Positions 1 to 11,315 are shown, counted from the first letter of the stretch. The stretch: 64,000 nt of DNA from Cystobasidiopsis lactophilus (GCA_001599975.1 BCIO01000006.1:1049587-1113586), one strand, 5' to 3'. The notes: generated by a model from the letters alone, not told the origin. Made by a program: numbers and translations.

Positions 1-1038
1 TTGCTGGGCCAGGACACAAGCGCCGCTCTGCCCGCCAAATGATCAGCTTGGAGCAGGCCTTTGGACTTGGGAAAAACGGGACCAACGTCGCCACGAGTTT
101 CCATTGGTCCAACTGCCTCAATACCTTAAATGGCCGTCGCGTCTTCCCCTGGCTGGACGAACGTCGCAGTGGTGACTACTGCCAGCAGCATTGTTGTATG
201 CCTGTACGATGGCTTACGCGGAAAGGTGGTGGTCGACTGCTTGTTTGGCGTGGCCATCGCGTGAAGTTAATTCGGCTTGCGATCGCCACACACGAGCAAG
301 ATTATTCCAGGGCCGCGCACCCCAACAGCAAAACACAAACAAAGCTCTATCGATTCCAGGGTCCTGCAACAACAACAGGCAAATCGCGTTTGTTATATCT
401 GGCGGCGTCGGGCTTGGCTTTCGGGTTGCTTTCTGTGTGCGTGGGATCAGCAAGGCTCGCATTCCTCGGGCCTCTGTGTTTGTTGTGGCCATCAACGCTG
501 CGGTCGCTCGGGAAGGACAGACCGACGCGAGGGACAACAACCGTCACAAAGCTTGCCGCGTTTTGGGACGATATGCCTCTGCCCGCCAAGGGATACAACG
601 TGTTTTGGTTTGTTTACTTCGAGTGTTTTTGCCCTGGCGACTGCGTCGGCAGGCGTGAAGGCGCACGTTCAGAAGCCTATCACAGCGCGACTTGCACGGT
701 CGCGCCGTGTGACAGGGTGATCGGGTCCAAAAGGATACTTTTTGCCTTCGAACATCTCCCTCCTCGGGCGAGCTGGGCGTGTGCGAAAGTGGGTTGGCCC
801 ATTCCACGCTATAGCTTGATTGCTGTTTGTTTTCCAAGAACCGTTGGAAAGGGCCAATTCGCATAAAAGCGCGCTTGCACTTCTTGCTCCCTCTCCATTC
901 AGTTCTCTCTCTCTTCTTCAAGAAAAAGCCCAAAAAACTTCTCTTGACCACACTCCTTTGAACCCTCACACTCTTTTAACAACCCAAAACCAGCCTCCTT
1001 CACCACCCTCAACCCCAACACCAACCCAACCAGCAAAC
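1..1038. other. Upstream region without a supported gene
   Basis: The first kilobase shows no recognisable protein. Long open frames exist on both strands, but they are rich in Cys, Trp and Arg and match no family I know. The last ~150 bases before position 1039 are pyrimidine- and C/A-rich, as in a fungal 5' leader. A TATA-like cataaaag lies near 862-869, about 170 bases before the start codon of the secreted protein gene. This is probably its promoter and leader. Confidence 0.5.
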
Positions 1039-2222
1039 ATGCGTTCTACCATTGCATCCGTGGCTTTCGCCCTCTTCGCCTTGTCCGGCTCCGTCTCCGC
1101 CTTCACTGACTCCGCTGACTCTGGTGCGTTCCCGCTTCCCGCTTCTTCTCTTGTTTTTTTACGCAAAGTTTGCTCACTCTCGGCGCGTCTCCCGCACAGG
1201 TCTTGCAGCCCGCGACAACGTCTTCGCCCGCTCTGAGCTCACCAAGCGTCGCCCCAACCACGCCGATGCTTACGGCTACCCGCACAACCGTGGCCCTCAC
1301 ATGGGCTCCGGCAAGATGACCCCTGGCGGCTACAAGGACCCTGTCAAGTCCAACCAGGGCGCCGAGTGCAAGCGCGGTTCGTTCTCTTTGCCTTTTCCCG
1401 CCAGCGACCTCGGTGTTTACTTTTTTTGTGCCGCGCTTCTGCAGACAACCAGTGCCACGTCAACACCCATTTGGGCGCTGCCATCTGCGACGAGGGCGTC
1501 TGCTCTTTCCGTACGCGCTTTTCTCTTCTTCCCGCCTGCCCAGCGCATTTGAGCTGACAAACATCTACGCGCTCCCAGGATGCCTCGGTGACTCCCGCAA
1601 GAACGGCAACACCTGCGTCGGCCCCTTCGTTGCCCCCTCGTGCCGCAAGGGTGTGTTTACGTTCCCCGTCTTTCTTGCTTGTGAGCCGGTAGCTGACCGC
1701 GAGCTTGCCCTCCACAGACTACAACTGCCCCCGCACCCACGTCGCCCACGCCAGGTCCGTCTGCACCAGCGAGTCCTTGTGCTCGTTCGCCTGCGACGAG
1801 GGCTACCACGCCGTCGGCAACACCTGCGCCAAGGACAGCACCAAGTGCGGCCGCGAGACCTGCGCCGACCTCGGCCCCGGTGGTTACAACACCTGCTCCA
1901 AGTCCGGCAAGTGCGTGCCCAACTGCGAGACCTACCTCGGCTACGCCCTTTACACCAACGACAAGGAGACCGAGTACAAGTGCATCAACACCAACACTGA
2001 TGTCGATGCCTGCGGCGCTGTTCGTTTCCCTTTTCCCTTCTCCTGCGCGCTTTCGGACTTGTTTTCCTGACGCGTCTTGTTTCGCTTTCCCAGGACCTCA
2101 CCATGTGCCCCGAGCCTTACAACGGCAAGGGCACCCGCACTTGCAAGGCTGGCGTCTGCGGCATCAGCTGCAGCGGCTTCACCTACGGCGGCAAGCAGGG
2201 CGGCGTTGCTTTCTGCGTTTAA
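1039..2222 (+). CDS. Secreted cysteine-rich protein, CPL1-like C-terminus
   Basis: Six exons (1039-1123, 1200-1376, 1445-1510, 1579-1650, 1718-2019, 2094-2222) join in frame to 276 residues. The start gives a clear signal peptide of about 20 residues (MRSTIASVAFALFALSGSVS). The mature part is Gly/Lys/His-rich at first, then dense in paired cysteines. Its end carries the pattern CINTNTDVDACG followed by several Cys. This resembles the CPL1-like domain of basidiomycete secreted proteins such as Cryptococcus Cpl1; that assignment is from memory. Inferred role: cell-wall or extracellular protein, with all Cys probably disulfide-bonded. Introns are 59-76 nt. The gene stands alone upstream of Aurora kinase on the same strand. 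Exon structure is firm; the family name is moderately sure and the function is unknown. Confidence 0.8.
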
Positions 2223-2709
2223 GCGCCACCTCAAGCTTCAACCTCTCCACAGCACCGCCTCCACCCTCATCAGCTTTGCGCCTAGCTGCTCGGCTCCTCT
2301 CTTCGTTCTTTTGTTTGTCTCTCTGTCTGTGCCGGCACCCCGGGGGTAAAAAACAATGGGCCGTCCTCCTCTCCCTCCCAACTCCTCACACACTCTCTCC
2401 TCAAAAGCAGAATCCCTGTTCTCTGGTGATGGGTCCACTTGTTGTAAACCCTGGCCTTTATTTATCTAGCATTTTTATTTCATTTGGAACTTGATCTTAG
2501 AGCACATTCTCGCTTTTCTGCCCTCCCCCAATCTCTCTTGCCCTTCCTCCCCAAAGTCCCACCCTGAGCTGCGCCTTGGTGACTTTGTGCTGGGACTTGC
2601 GAGCTGAGAGCGTCATTTGAGGACTTAGCGGAATTTTGAGTCGCGGTAGAAAATCAAAACAACTCGGCCCTCTCGCTGCTTGCTCCCGCCCAACGACCCT
2701 GCACCCACA
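2223..2709. other. Intergenic: 3' end of secreted protein, Aurora promoter
   Basis: No gene is visible in these ~490 bases. The first half is pyrimidine-rich 3' untranslated sequence with AT-rich stretches around 2450-2490. The second half should hold the promoter and leader of the Aurora kinase gene. Confidence 0.5.
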
Positions 2710-4270
2710 ATGGACCGCATTGAAGACCGGCTGTCGTCCATGGCCATCGCCCCGGCGACCAAGGTGAGCGCCCTGGCCTGCGATGCGCGCAGCCTGGAGC
2801 TCAGAGATGGGAGTTGCCAGCCCAAATCGCCTTCGCGCCAGCCTTTTGGCCGCCTGAACGGCAGCACGACGCAGCAGCGGCCAGCGTCGACCACCCAAAA
2901 GGCCTTCCAGACCACCAAGCCCGCCCTGGCCATCAACAGGGACCTCAAGAAGCCAGAGGCGGCCGCGACAGCGCCAGCAGCGGTGCCCGCCGTCCGCCTC
3001 GACTTTGGCCGCTACGACGGCGGTCTGGAGCGCGACGAGGCGAGGCACAGGGGCAGCAGTGTGCATGGCGAGGCGGCCCAGGTTCTGGCCTTGGATTCCA
3101 GCTCTAACAGGTGCGCTTTACATCCTTCCCTTAAGCATGTCCATTCTGGAGTCTAATGGCTGTCGGCCGCACAGACTACAACGGCCCACCAAGCAGTGGT
3201 CCTTCGCCTCCTTCGAGCTCGGCCGGCCGCTGGGCAAGGGCAAGTTCGGGCGGGTGTACATGGTTCGGACGAAGCAAGAGCCGAAGTACATCCTCGCGCT
3301 CAAGTGCCTCTACAAGTCGGAGCTCGTCGAGTCCAAGGTGGAGAACCAGGTTCGAAGGGAGATCGAGATACAGTCCAACCTCAGGTGCGCTGATGGCGTT
3401 TCCGCTCCTGAGATCTCCGCTCTGACCAATGTGTCTTCCACAGACACCCGCATATTCTCCGGCTCTACGGCTACTTCCACGACGACAAGCGCATCTTTCT
3501 GATGCTCGAGTTTGCCGGCAAAGGCGAGCTCTACAAGCAGCTTTCCAAGCACGGCCGGTTCAGCGAGAAGCGGTCCTCTCGGGTGAGAGCCTCTGCCTGC
3601 CTGTCCTCGAAAGTTTGCATTTCTGACTCGGGGCGACGTCTCACAGTACATCGCACAAATGGCGGACGCCTTGGCTTACCTCCACAGCAAGCACGTCATC
3701 CACCGCGACATCAAGCCGGAGAACATCCTCCTCGGCCTCAACGGCGACCTCAAGATTGGCGACTTTGGTTGGTCCGTCCACGCCCCCTCGAACCGGCGGT
3801 CCACGCTCTGCGGCACGCTTGACTACCTCCCGCCCGAGATGGTCGAAGGCAACCCGCACACCCACCACGTCGACCTTTGGGCCTTGGGCGTCTTGACCTA
3901 CGAGTTCCTTGTCGGCGTGCCTCCGTTTGAAGAGATGAGCGGCTCTAAAGGTTCGTCTTTGTCCTGCACTGTGGCGCTCGATGCATGCTCACAGTCGCTA
4001 CCCGAATAGCAACTTACAAGCGGATAGCCAAGGTCGATCTTCGCATACCAGAGACCGTCTCCCCAGACGCTAAAGACCTTATCGTTAAGGTGTGTCATCG
4101 TTCGCTGCTCTTGAATGATCGAATGCTTTGGCTCACTCGAGCCTGCCACTTTGCCACAGCTCCTAAAGCACGACCCAGAAGACCGACTGCCGCTGCTCGA
4201 TGTGCTACAGCACCGCTGGATCCTCAAGTACAAGAAGGACAGGGACGGCAGCGGCGAGGGCGGCCATTGA
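2710..4270 (+). CDS. Aurora-type mitotic serine/threonine kinase
   Basis: Six exons (2710-3110, 3175-3384, 3444-3582, 3647-3950, 4010-4089, 4160-4270) encode 414 residues. Inside the first exon, 2764-2820 looks like a further 57-nt intron (gtgagc...ttgccag, multiple of three), which would give 395. Seen: glycine loop [16 protein letters not shown] lysine, catalytic loop [13 protein letters not shown], and the Aurora-type activation loop [16 protein letters not shown]. The N-terminus is a low-complexity regulatory tail, and the C-terminal lobe ends in a short basic tail. Family knowledge: Aurora/Ipl1/Ark1 is the chromosomal passenger kinase that corrects kinetochore attachment. It is probably the only Aurora gene, as in most fungi, though this cannot be shown from one window. 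Mps1, another spindle kinase, lies 30 kb away. Confidence 0.95.
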
Positions 4271-4494
4271 TCTCTTCGCCCCTTATGCCTCCTTCGCACT
4301 TTTTCTCGCCACCTCATATTGTACTTGTTGTCGTCGCTCTTTCTTCCTCACATTGCATTTTCCCAACACTTTTTGCTCTTCGCTATCCATGTCGATTGCT
4401 CAGAGGCGAGAGAGGAAAGCAATTAGACCAGCCACAGTTGACCTCCATGTTGCAAGTGTACAAGAAAACGAGAGCTACTGGCTATTCTATGCCA

Positions 4495-5560
4495 TCACTC
4501 GGCTACAAAGAAGATTCGGTGCTGAAAGGGACCTTTAGCTCGCGGTCGAAGTGAGCGAAGGGGAATGATCCGCTCACAAGAACGAAAAAAACGAAAACAA
4601 TGCCCAAAGAGCTCCTTCTCTTGCTCGATTCTATACGCTGACAGCGGAAGCAGCAGTGGTGGAAGCAGCTGGACAAGTTCCTTTGAGCTCTGGTGAAAGA
4701 TGAAAGGAAGAGAGGGAGGCTCGCTCGCACCTGGTGAAAGAACGGCTTGTCGGTATATGGCCCTGAAAGCAAGTCTTAAAATCGACTCCAAAGACTAAAA
4801 AGGAGGAAGAACTCACAAGAAGAGACGCAAGTGAAGGTCGTACCAGTGGTCCAGATTTGGGACAGGTGGGCGCGGACTTGTGGGGGCAGGTCCGCCAAAG
4901 AAAGAGGGCGACAAAGGAAGTACATCCCCACAGTGAAAATGGCTGAGAGGCTCATGAGGCCGCCAAAGTTGGCAATGGCCGTGTTGTTCCAGACGGGCAC
5001 TACTCGTGGGTAAGCCGCCGCAGTGAAAGGGGAAGCGAGAATCTGTGAGACGTACGATATGAGCACGCCGCGAGCTAACCCCCCAAAGCCGTCAAAGTCC
5101 CGCTGAACATGAGCCAAAATGCGCTCTCGACGCTTCCGGCTGGCTTTTTCATGCGCTGGCAGAGCCTGAAGACGGCGATGGTGTGGCCAGGGGTAGACAG
5201 CACGCAAATGAGCGCGGCCAAATGGATTCCCAGGGGCCAGCTGGCAATTTGTGTGCGAACCATGATCAACGTGAGTGCGACCCCTTGTAAGATGACGAGC
5301 GGTATCATGCAAGAGGTGCAAGCGGCTGTATGCTCGAGTGGTTGCGAGGACTCGGAATTGGAGAGTGAGGAGCCTGAAGCGGCGCTGCTGCCACCTGACA
5401 TATCCAACATGGTGACAACCGACTGGGACGCGGCGTCGTGGGCGAGGGACGAGGGGCCCGGCAGAGGTGACAGGCCGGTGGAGGGAGGGTAGCAATCAGC
5501 AAAGGGGTTTTCCGCCAGGGCGCCGGTGCTGGAGAGGCTGGGACGGCGGGAGGTGGACAT
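4495..5560 (-). CDS. Four-span membrane protein, family 1 member C
   Basis: The ATG at 5560 starts a Ser-rich soluble stretch of ~85 residues with a CTSC pair. It is followed by spans at SCMIPLVILQGVALTLIMV, HLAALICVLSTPGHTIAV and WLMFSGTLTALG. An ~80-nt intron with a phase-1 junction then leads to the fourth span (LMSLSAIFTVGMYFLCRPL). The same order, including the RPL after the last span, recurs in the genes at 7.1-7.9 and 10.2-11.0 kb, so these are paralogs. The C-terminus after about 4780 is uncertain: a further intron (gtgagt...ctttcag near 4765-4815) opens a frame that can run to 4495. I recognise no characterised family. It is convergent with the Aurora kinase gene. Inferred location: a cell membrane. 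Confidence 0.6.
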
Positions 5561-6338
5561 GCTGAACGACAAGGGTTGATACAGGATAAGATAACAGGTT
5601 GATGCAATGGGTCGGTACAGATGAGGTGGTGGTGAGCGGACAAGAGAATTTCGCCCCAGGTCGATGCGGGAAGGCCATCAATCCAGTTCTGGGACAATAC
5701 CAGACACATAGAGGAGCCTCAGAGTGCACCCAGAGGCACACTGGCAAGTGGCAAAAGTCCGAATCGCGCCTTCGGCCGGATCGCTGAAAGCGCGCCCAAG
5801 TTGCTGTTGCTCGCCACCGGAGGCGGCTGGAGACATATGAGGACCAATCATAGCCATGCCTTGCCAGGTCCGTGACCAAAGACGCCCTCGTTGATCTTTA
5901 AGCCAGTTCATTAACTCATCCGCCCCAAGTCGCGAGGCCGCGCATCTGAAGACCCCATTGAGCACTATCGCACAGAATGTTCATGGTGTTGAACTTTTCG
6001 AGCATATTCATAACACACAACACACGAGAACAAGTAAGTCAGAACGTAGAGGCAATCCATAGCAAAAAGCCGTTGGGCTCGCGTGTCCATCCGCTCCCCA
6101 TGGCCAGCGCCACCGCCTATCCCCACGTATGCCCTGTGTTGTGGTCGACCTGAGAAGCTGTCTGAGGACACACAAAGCAGCGACTGTGAGCACTAGCGCC
6201 ACGAGGGCGCGTGAAAGGCAACGCACATCGTCACGATCTCGCGTTCACACCTTCGGGGACGCACAAGGAGCCCAGTCGCTAAGGCAGGGAGTCTGTTGAA
6301 CGATCAGTCAGAAATTTGGAGAGCCACAACGTCCAGGC
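5561..6338. other. Gap between family 1 genes, no supported gene
   Basis: This ~780-base stretch lies between two minus-strand family 1 genes. Minus-strand frames include a short hydrophobic run near 6010-6070, and possible splice signals lie near 6150-6230. These could be extra 3' exons of the upstream family 1 gene or a decayed copy. No start, conserved motif or continuous model can be supported. The part next to 5560 should hold the promoter of member C. Confidence 0.35.
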
Positions 6339-7015
6339 CTACATTATTAATTGGGGACCCTGTCCAAGAGCGTTTAGAGTGAGCTCGCCACCATGACCAC
6401 GCCGGAGATCGCCACTCACCTGCCAAAAAAGGCTGCTTGCAAGCGAGAAACCCAAAGACCCACATCTGTGGACTTCGGACCTGCACGTGGTCAGGTGCGG
6501 CAGAGCTCCTCTGACGCTGGTGAGAAGGCGGGCGACAGCAAATGACGTGGCGTAAAGAATCACGACCAGGAAAAGAGGGTTGATCGACAGTACGACGGCT
6601 AAGTGACACGTGTTTGAGTGGTTGAGCGTAGAGCACAAGTGAGTGGGCAGGAAACTCACAATGAGAATTTGCGCCCAAGCAAGCCGCCACTAGGAACTCC
6701 GCCCAGAGCACTTTATCCCAAAGACTTACAACCCTTGAAGAAGGAGCATGATCCCAGTACTCTAGTGCGAGCACCAATTGAAATGTGATGAAAGGACCAC
6801 AGCAAGCGAAGGCGAATGCCCCGATGCGGAGCCCGGCTGGCCAGCTCTTGGCCACGCCCCCAGTTGGGATGGCGAACAGGCTCAAGAAGATAAGGACGGC
6901 CATGACTTGAAAAACTGTTTCGGCTGGGCAATGGTGGCAAGGGAGAGGCGTAGCGCTGCTGATGTGGACCGGCTCGAGATACGCAGTTTGATGAGGTTGC
7001 TCTACCAGATTGCGA
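6339..7015 (-). CDS. Four-span membrane protein, family 1 unit E
   Basis: The frame contains CHHC, then spans VMAVLIFLSLFAIP and LRIGAFAFACCGPFITFQLV, a third span around WAEFLVAACLGANS, an intron after LGANSH, and a fourth span LFLVVILYATSFAVARLL. The stretch GVAKSWPAGLRIGA matches GLAKNWPAGCRIGA of the next unit upstream, so the two are close paralogs. No ATG precedes the CHHC in frame. Instead the frame runs back to a splice acceptor at 7016, exactly in phase with the donor that ends unit D at 7081. This unit may therefore be the second half of a fused D-E protein. The end at 6339 is the first stop after the last visible exon and could be moved by further splicing. Function unknown. Confidence 0.5.
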
Positions 7016-7080
7016 CTATGATGGCCCTAGAGAAATTTTCAGCGAGCGACCAATCTCGAATAGCGGGCAACAATACTAAC

Positions 7081-7891
7081 CTGTTCAGCATCTGCGAAAA
7101 TGACCCCGCAATTAGCAACCCACACGCCAGTGGCATCAGAATGGCGTCGCTCACCGATGATAGCACAATGGCTACATTCAATGATCGGGAAGGTGTGTCG
7201 TAGGGCGCAGTGAAGGACATTGGGCTCTTCGCGAGTGTAGGCCAATGGACGTTTGAAGCACACCCAAAATAGGGCTGCACCCCCGAGCGAAAGCGAAATC
7301 AAGGCGAAGAATATCACTTCCGGGTCAAGCTCCCAGTCGGCATCTGCAAGAAACGCTTTCAGCGATGTATTTCATTCGAACAACCGACGAAAACTCACCG
7401 TAATTCTCAGCAGCCGACCAAGCAGCCACAACGGATTGAAACACCATCCAACCAGCGTACTCAACAATTGCAGCGTAGGTGGAGGTGTGATCAAGAATTT
7501 CGATGGCCGTTACCAGAGTGGCATGAACCGTTGGCCCCATCAAGGCAAAGATCAGAGCGCCAATCCGGCAGCCTGCGGGCCAATTCTTCGCCAGTCCATC
7601 GCTCGGAATGACGAACAGACTGCAAAGGGCCAGAAGCAGCAAGCCCGATTGCGTGATATCCATTGGGCAGCGACGGCAAAAAGCGAAGAGGATAGAAGGA
7701 GGGGCGACGCTGGAGCCTTGGACGCCCGCAGCGGAGATGGGCGCTGATAAAGTAGCCTCGATATAGCGGTCGTTGTACGAAGGTGGCTGTGAAGGAGCAG
7801 CGTAGGGGTTGTCGCCGAGGCCAAGTCCAATCTCTTGCGCTTGGGCGGTCTCCGAGGGGACGCTGGCGTATGGAGGAGGGATGCCGCTCAT
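7081..7891 (-). CDS. Four-span membrane protein, family 1 unit D
   Basis: The ATG at 7891 opens a Pro/Ser-rich tail (MSGIPPPYASVPSETAQAQE) of ~65 residues with a CRRC pair. Spans follow at QSGLLLLALCSLFVIP, CRIGALIFALMGPTVHATLV and GWMVFQSVVAAW. A 51-nt phase-1 intron after AAENY joins to the fourth span (VIFFALISLSLGGAALFW) and an RPL-type end (CFKRPLAY). A further hydrophobic frame (LNVAIVLSSVSDAILMPLAC) lies downstream, and the exact joins there are not settled. A 65-nt intron at 7016-7080 would link this gene in phase to unit E. Its promoter and first ~40 codons are duplicated at 10.9-11.3 kb. No characterised family is recognised. Confidence 0.6.
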
Positions 7892-8185
7892 GTTCGTGAT
7901 TGTGAGATGCTGTCAAGTGAGAAGGACGATGGTGGAAGAAGAGGAACAAGAGATGAGGCGGGTCCCGTCAACAGCTCCTTGTAACGGCTTCGAGCATGTG
8001 AAAATATTTCGCGCCTGCAAGCCACAAGTGGGACGGCATTCGGCAGTCATTTGATGCCCAACAAAGTCTAGACGGCCAAACAGGGCCTGCAGAGCCTGCG
8101 TGGACTGGGCGCCGTTTTTTTTTAGGGCATGAGCTGAGAGGCAGGACCAGGTTGTGCGAGACTTTGGGGGCTAGTGGAGGGCAGT
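7780..8185. repeat. Duplicated promoter plus 5' coding segment, copy 1
   Basis: About 405 bases match 10908-11315 in the same orientation with scattered substitutions and small indels. The copy runs from inside the first exon of unit D (aggtggctgtgaaggagcag) through its start codon and upstream sequence to gaggcaggaccag and slightly beyond. The paralogous coding sequences outside this block are far more diverged, so the block was copied or converted recently. Confidence 0.85.
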
Positions 8186-8384
8186 TTCAAGCTCGGATCA
8201 TGTGCTTTGCCTCAAGAGAACGCTCGTTTACGAAGGGACAAAGGAAGAAGCGCTGGAAGTTGGGTGGCAACAAGTTCAATTCGAGGGCAGAGGCACGCGT
8301 CGACGAGGCTCAGAATCGGACGTGCGATCAACAATCGGCGTACCGACTTCATCTCATATCTCAAAGGCTCCTTTCTACACCTAT

Positions 8385-9595
8385 TCACGTCTCAAACCCC
8401 TGGGGACCTACGCTCTGATTGATGCTGCTGTCCAGCCTTTCCAGCTCTTGCCACAAGTAATCCACAGCTTCCCTCGAGCCAAGATCAGCGCCATACGAGT
8501 CGTTGATAAGTCGGACCAGAGCTGCTGTGGCCTTAGCCTGGGATCATTTAGCTCGAAAACACGAAGCACTTGCCTTCAAAAGAAGACTTGGCCCGAAAGA
8601 AAGCTTGCTCTAGGGTAGGGAAGCAATGTAGCGTAGTCGCCAGATCTCCCTAGGGGTGAGAGCATCAGATAGTGCAGACTGGAGTTTAGGGAAAGGCCTC
8701 ACGAAAGCTTTTGAGAGCCTGGCGGCTGACTCGAACGAGGTGCGCTCGTCCCAATCCGAGACAACAATAGAGCTCTGACATGCCTGCAACGATGTGACAA
8801 GGTCCAAGATAGTGTCCTCGATCTGCGAGCGAACATCGGCGGGGGACGAGAACTCGTCGTATAACAACCGGGCGTCGTGGTCAGGGAGCCGTTCTGGTCC
8901 CTGCGCTGCCTTTGCACTTGCCCGTCGTCTTGTTCTAGAGTAGGTGTTTAGCAGGTATCTAAAGGAAGCCTGCTGTGAAGACGCACCCCCAGCGATGAGA
9001 TCCCGACTTGAACTTTGGCACCGGCGGCAACCCATCGGGCACCCGGGCGACATGCAGTTGACGGTGGAAGGCGCGTGACAAAGCCAGATTGCATTCTCCC
9101 AGCCAGCAAACAGCATCCATGACCAAGACGTCGGTCGTCAAGCACTGGCCAAAGCACAGCTTGCAGAATCGAAGTATCACTGTGCGGCTTCCTCGTGTCA
9201 GCAGGTCACTAGGCCCCAAGAAACGACGTACTCACTCTTGAAAAGAGGGCGAATGGCCTGAGGGAAAAGGATGGCATTGAGAGGGCGTTCATGGACGATA
9301 CTCAGGCAGAGTGAGTTCTGCAATGCGCGAGCGAAAGTGCACTCAGCATATGCCCATCTGGGGATCGTACTGCTGTACATACGAAAGAAGAGGCCAGCAT
9401 GTAGTTCAAGGCACGGTTCAACACTTCTGAGGAGGCGGACGCTTCCAGGCGGACGGTGCAGGAGCTGGCAGTCACTCGCAGGCCGAAAACCACACTCTCT
9501 GCCGCCAGGCGGACCTCTTCTGATGTCTTGGCATCACCGCATTGTAGCTTGAAAGGTGAGCAGTTGATCCTGCTAGATGTTCGCACGGGTTTCAC
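8385..9595 (-). CDS. Hypothetical multi-exon protein, approximate model
   Basis: Several minus-strand frames separated by plausible introns look coding. One is an N-terminal frame around 9595-9400 (EEVRLAAESVVFGLRV). Next are 9323-9240 (HERPLNAILFPQAIRPLF) and 9185-8990 (a Cys-rich run CKLCFGQCLTTDVLVMDAVC). Then 8960-8625 (DVRSQIEDTILDLVTSLQ) and a last exon ending at a stop at 8385 (LVRLINDSYGADLGSREAVD). The start codon and the last junction are not resolved. No domain is recognised. It sits between family 1 members D and F on the same strand and shows no hydrophobic spans of their type, so it is not a family member. Coordinates are outer limits. Confidence 0.4.
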
Positions 9596-10233
9596 CAGCT
9601 ATCCTTGACCGACGAGTGAGGGACCCCGCTCACGAAAATGGCCTTCCTGGCAATTTGAGACGCAGAGCCCGCATTGGGCTCGAATGAATGAGTTGGTAGC
9701 CTTCTAAGCAGGTTAGAGCTTTTCGGCGTTCAGGAGGAAAGGGCGTCGCCGAGCACTTAAAGTCGGGGGCCCCAGAGTGACGTAAGATTCGGTCGATGGA
9801 GGGTCGCGGAAGTGGAGCGCGGTGGCGTCGTGAAGGTGCAATTTGGGTATATCACTGAGCCTCAACATACATCTACTCGTTCGCGATGACATACCCAAAA
9901 GGAGGGGATGATGCATCGATTGTAATGCCAAAGTACAAGCAAAGAGGAACCCCAACCGGCCTATTCTTAGCGTCGGTGACAACGTTGAAAGGGAAACCCA
10001 AATGCAAAAAACCTGCGGGTGAACGAAAGTATCGCATCTCTTTAGCATGCCTAAAGGAGAAGAGGAGGAATGCGGCGCACCAAAATCAGGCGAAAGCTAG
10101 AACCGCAAGTCCCTTCAATTCTGGGCAACGCCACTGTCGCTCTCTACAGTCGGATAGTCATCAGAGGTGGATATTGTGCGAAGGAGTTACACGCACTAGG
10201 AGATGAAACCGAGCGGACTAAGATCGATAGCAC
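9596..10233. other. Gap between an unknown gene and family 1 member F
   Basis: No gene can be supported. A minus-strand frame near 9886-10000 has a hydrophobic run (VGVPLCLYFGITIDASS) ending at a stop, and another frame over the same bases is also hydrophobic. This could be a decayed family 1 copy or chance. The 5' exon of the unknown gene at 8.4-9.6 kb may also lie here. Confidence 0.3.
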
Positions 10234-11018
10234 CTAGACAGGGGGGTCGGCAGGCCAGGAGAGAGAGGCCATTGGTCGAAATACAAAGTAGCAGATCACT
10301 GTGAAGGCGAAAGACAACGTCCAGGCGCCGAGTGAGGTACACCTCGCGGTATTCCGAAGTGATGGGGCTGGCAGTCCATGAGCCTGGGCGCCCGATTGGA
10401 AGCGATGAACAGCCTACCGAATAACTCTCCGTCAACGCAAGCACCCAAAATGGCACAGAGGCCGAAGATGACGGTCCAGGCCACGCATGTCCAGCGCGGG
10501 GGCAAGTCGAACCAACGCTTGCACCAAATGCAACACCGGAACACCATCATGCCTATGCCAGGCATAGCAAGTGGAACCGTCCCTGCGATCCATCGAATCT
10601 TGGTCGGCCAACGAAGCACCGATTCCCATAGCGGCAAAACGATGAAGCAGCAACAGTCGATGATGAGCAGAAGCATGCACACGTTGGTGCAAAATGTGAG
10701 ATGTGAAGGGTCAGAGGAGGGGAGAGTAGCACCCTGTACAGTGTCGCCAAGAACTTGCGCGGCGTTGCTAGACTCGGGCCCGCGAGAGGTGACCGTGGAG
10801 TCGCAAGGGGCGACGGCTTTTCGACTGGTCAAGTCCTTCCCCTCCCGGGTTTCAGTCAACAAGGGGTGAGAGTGTGAGATAAATGCCGGGAGTGATCTAT
10901 CGAACAAAGGTGGCTGTGAAGTAGCAGCGTAGGGGTTGTCGCCGAGGCCAAGTCCAATCTCTTGCGCTTGGGCGGTCTCGGAGGCGACGCTGCCGGATGG
11001 AGGAGGGATGCAGCTCAT
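10234..11018 (-). CDS. Four-span membrane protein, family 1 member F
   Basis: The ATG at 11018 gives MSCIPPPSGSVASETAQAQE, nearly the same start as unit D because the two genes share a ~405-bp duplicated block. After ~100 soluble residues come a Cys pair (CTNVC) and spans MLLLIIDCCCFIVLPLW, a second around AGTVPLAMPGIGMMVF, and WTVIFGLCAILGACV. An intron follows whose exact ends are uncertain. The last exon, read in the frame that matches the paralogs, contains TLSFAFTVICYFVFRPM and stops at 10234. This is the same RP-ended fourth span as in member C. The sequence downstream of the shared block is highly diverged from unit D. Function unknown. Confidence 0.6.
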
Positions 11019-11315
11019 GTTTGTGATTGTGAGATGCTGTCAACTGAGAAGGAGGATGATGGAAGAAGAGAAACAAGAGATCAGGCGGGTCCCGTCGACA
11101 GCTCCTCGTAACGGCTTCGAGCCTGTGAAAATTTCGCGCCTGCAAGCCACAAGTGGGACGGCATTCGGCAGTCATTTGATGTCCAACAAAGTCTAGACAG
11201 CGAAACAGGGCCTGCAGAACCGGCATGGACTGGGCGCGGATTTTCGCGGGCATGAGCTGAGAGGCAGGACCAGATCTTGCGAGGCTTCCGGGGCCTAGTG
11301 TAGGGCAAATTTGAG
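10908..11315. repeat. Duplicated promoter plus 5' coding segment, copy 2
   Basis: This is the second copy of the block described at 7780-8185. It spans the first ~37 codons of member F and ~295 bases upstream of its start codon. Both copies sit at the 5' end of a family 1 gene, so the two genes probably share promoter activity. Confidence 0.85.

Noticed and set aside
39-866. Open frame of 275 codons at the window start
   Set aside because: Its composition is rich in Cys, Trp and Arg, and other frames of similar length overlap it. No motif, no signal peptide and no family similarity were seen.
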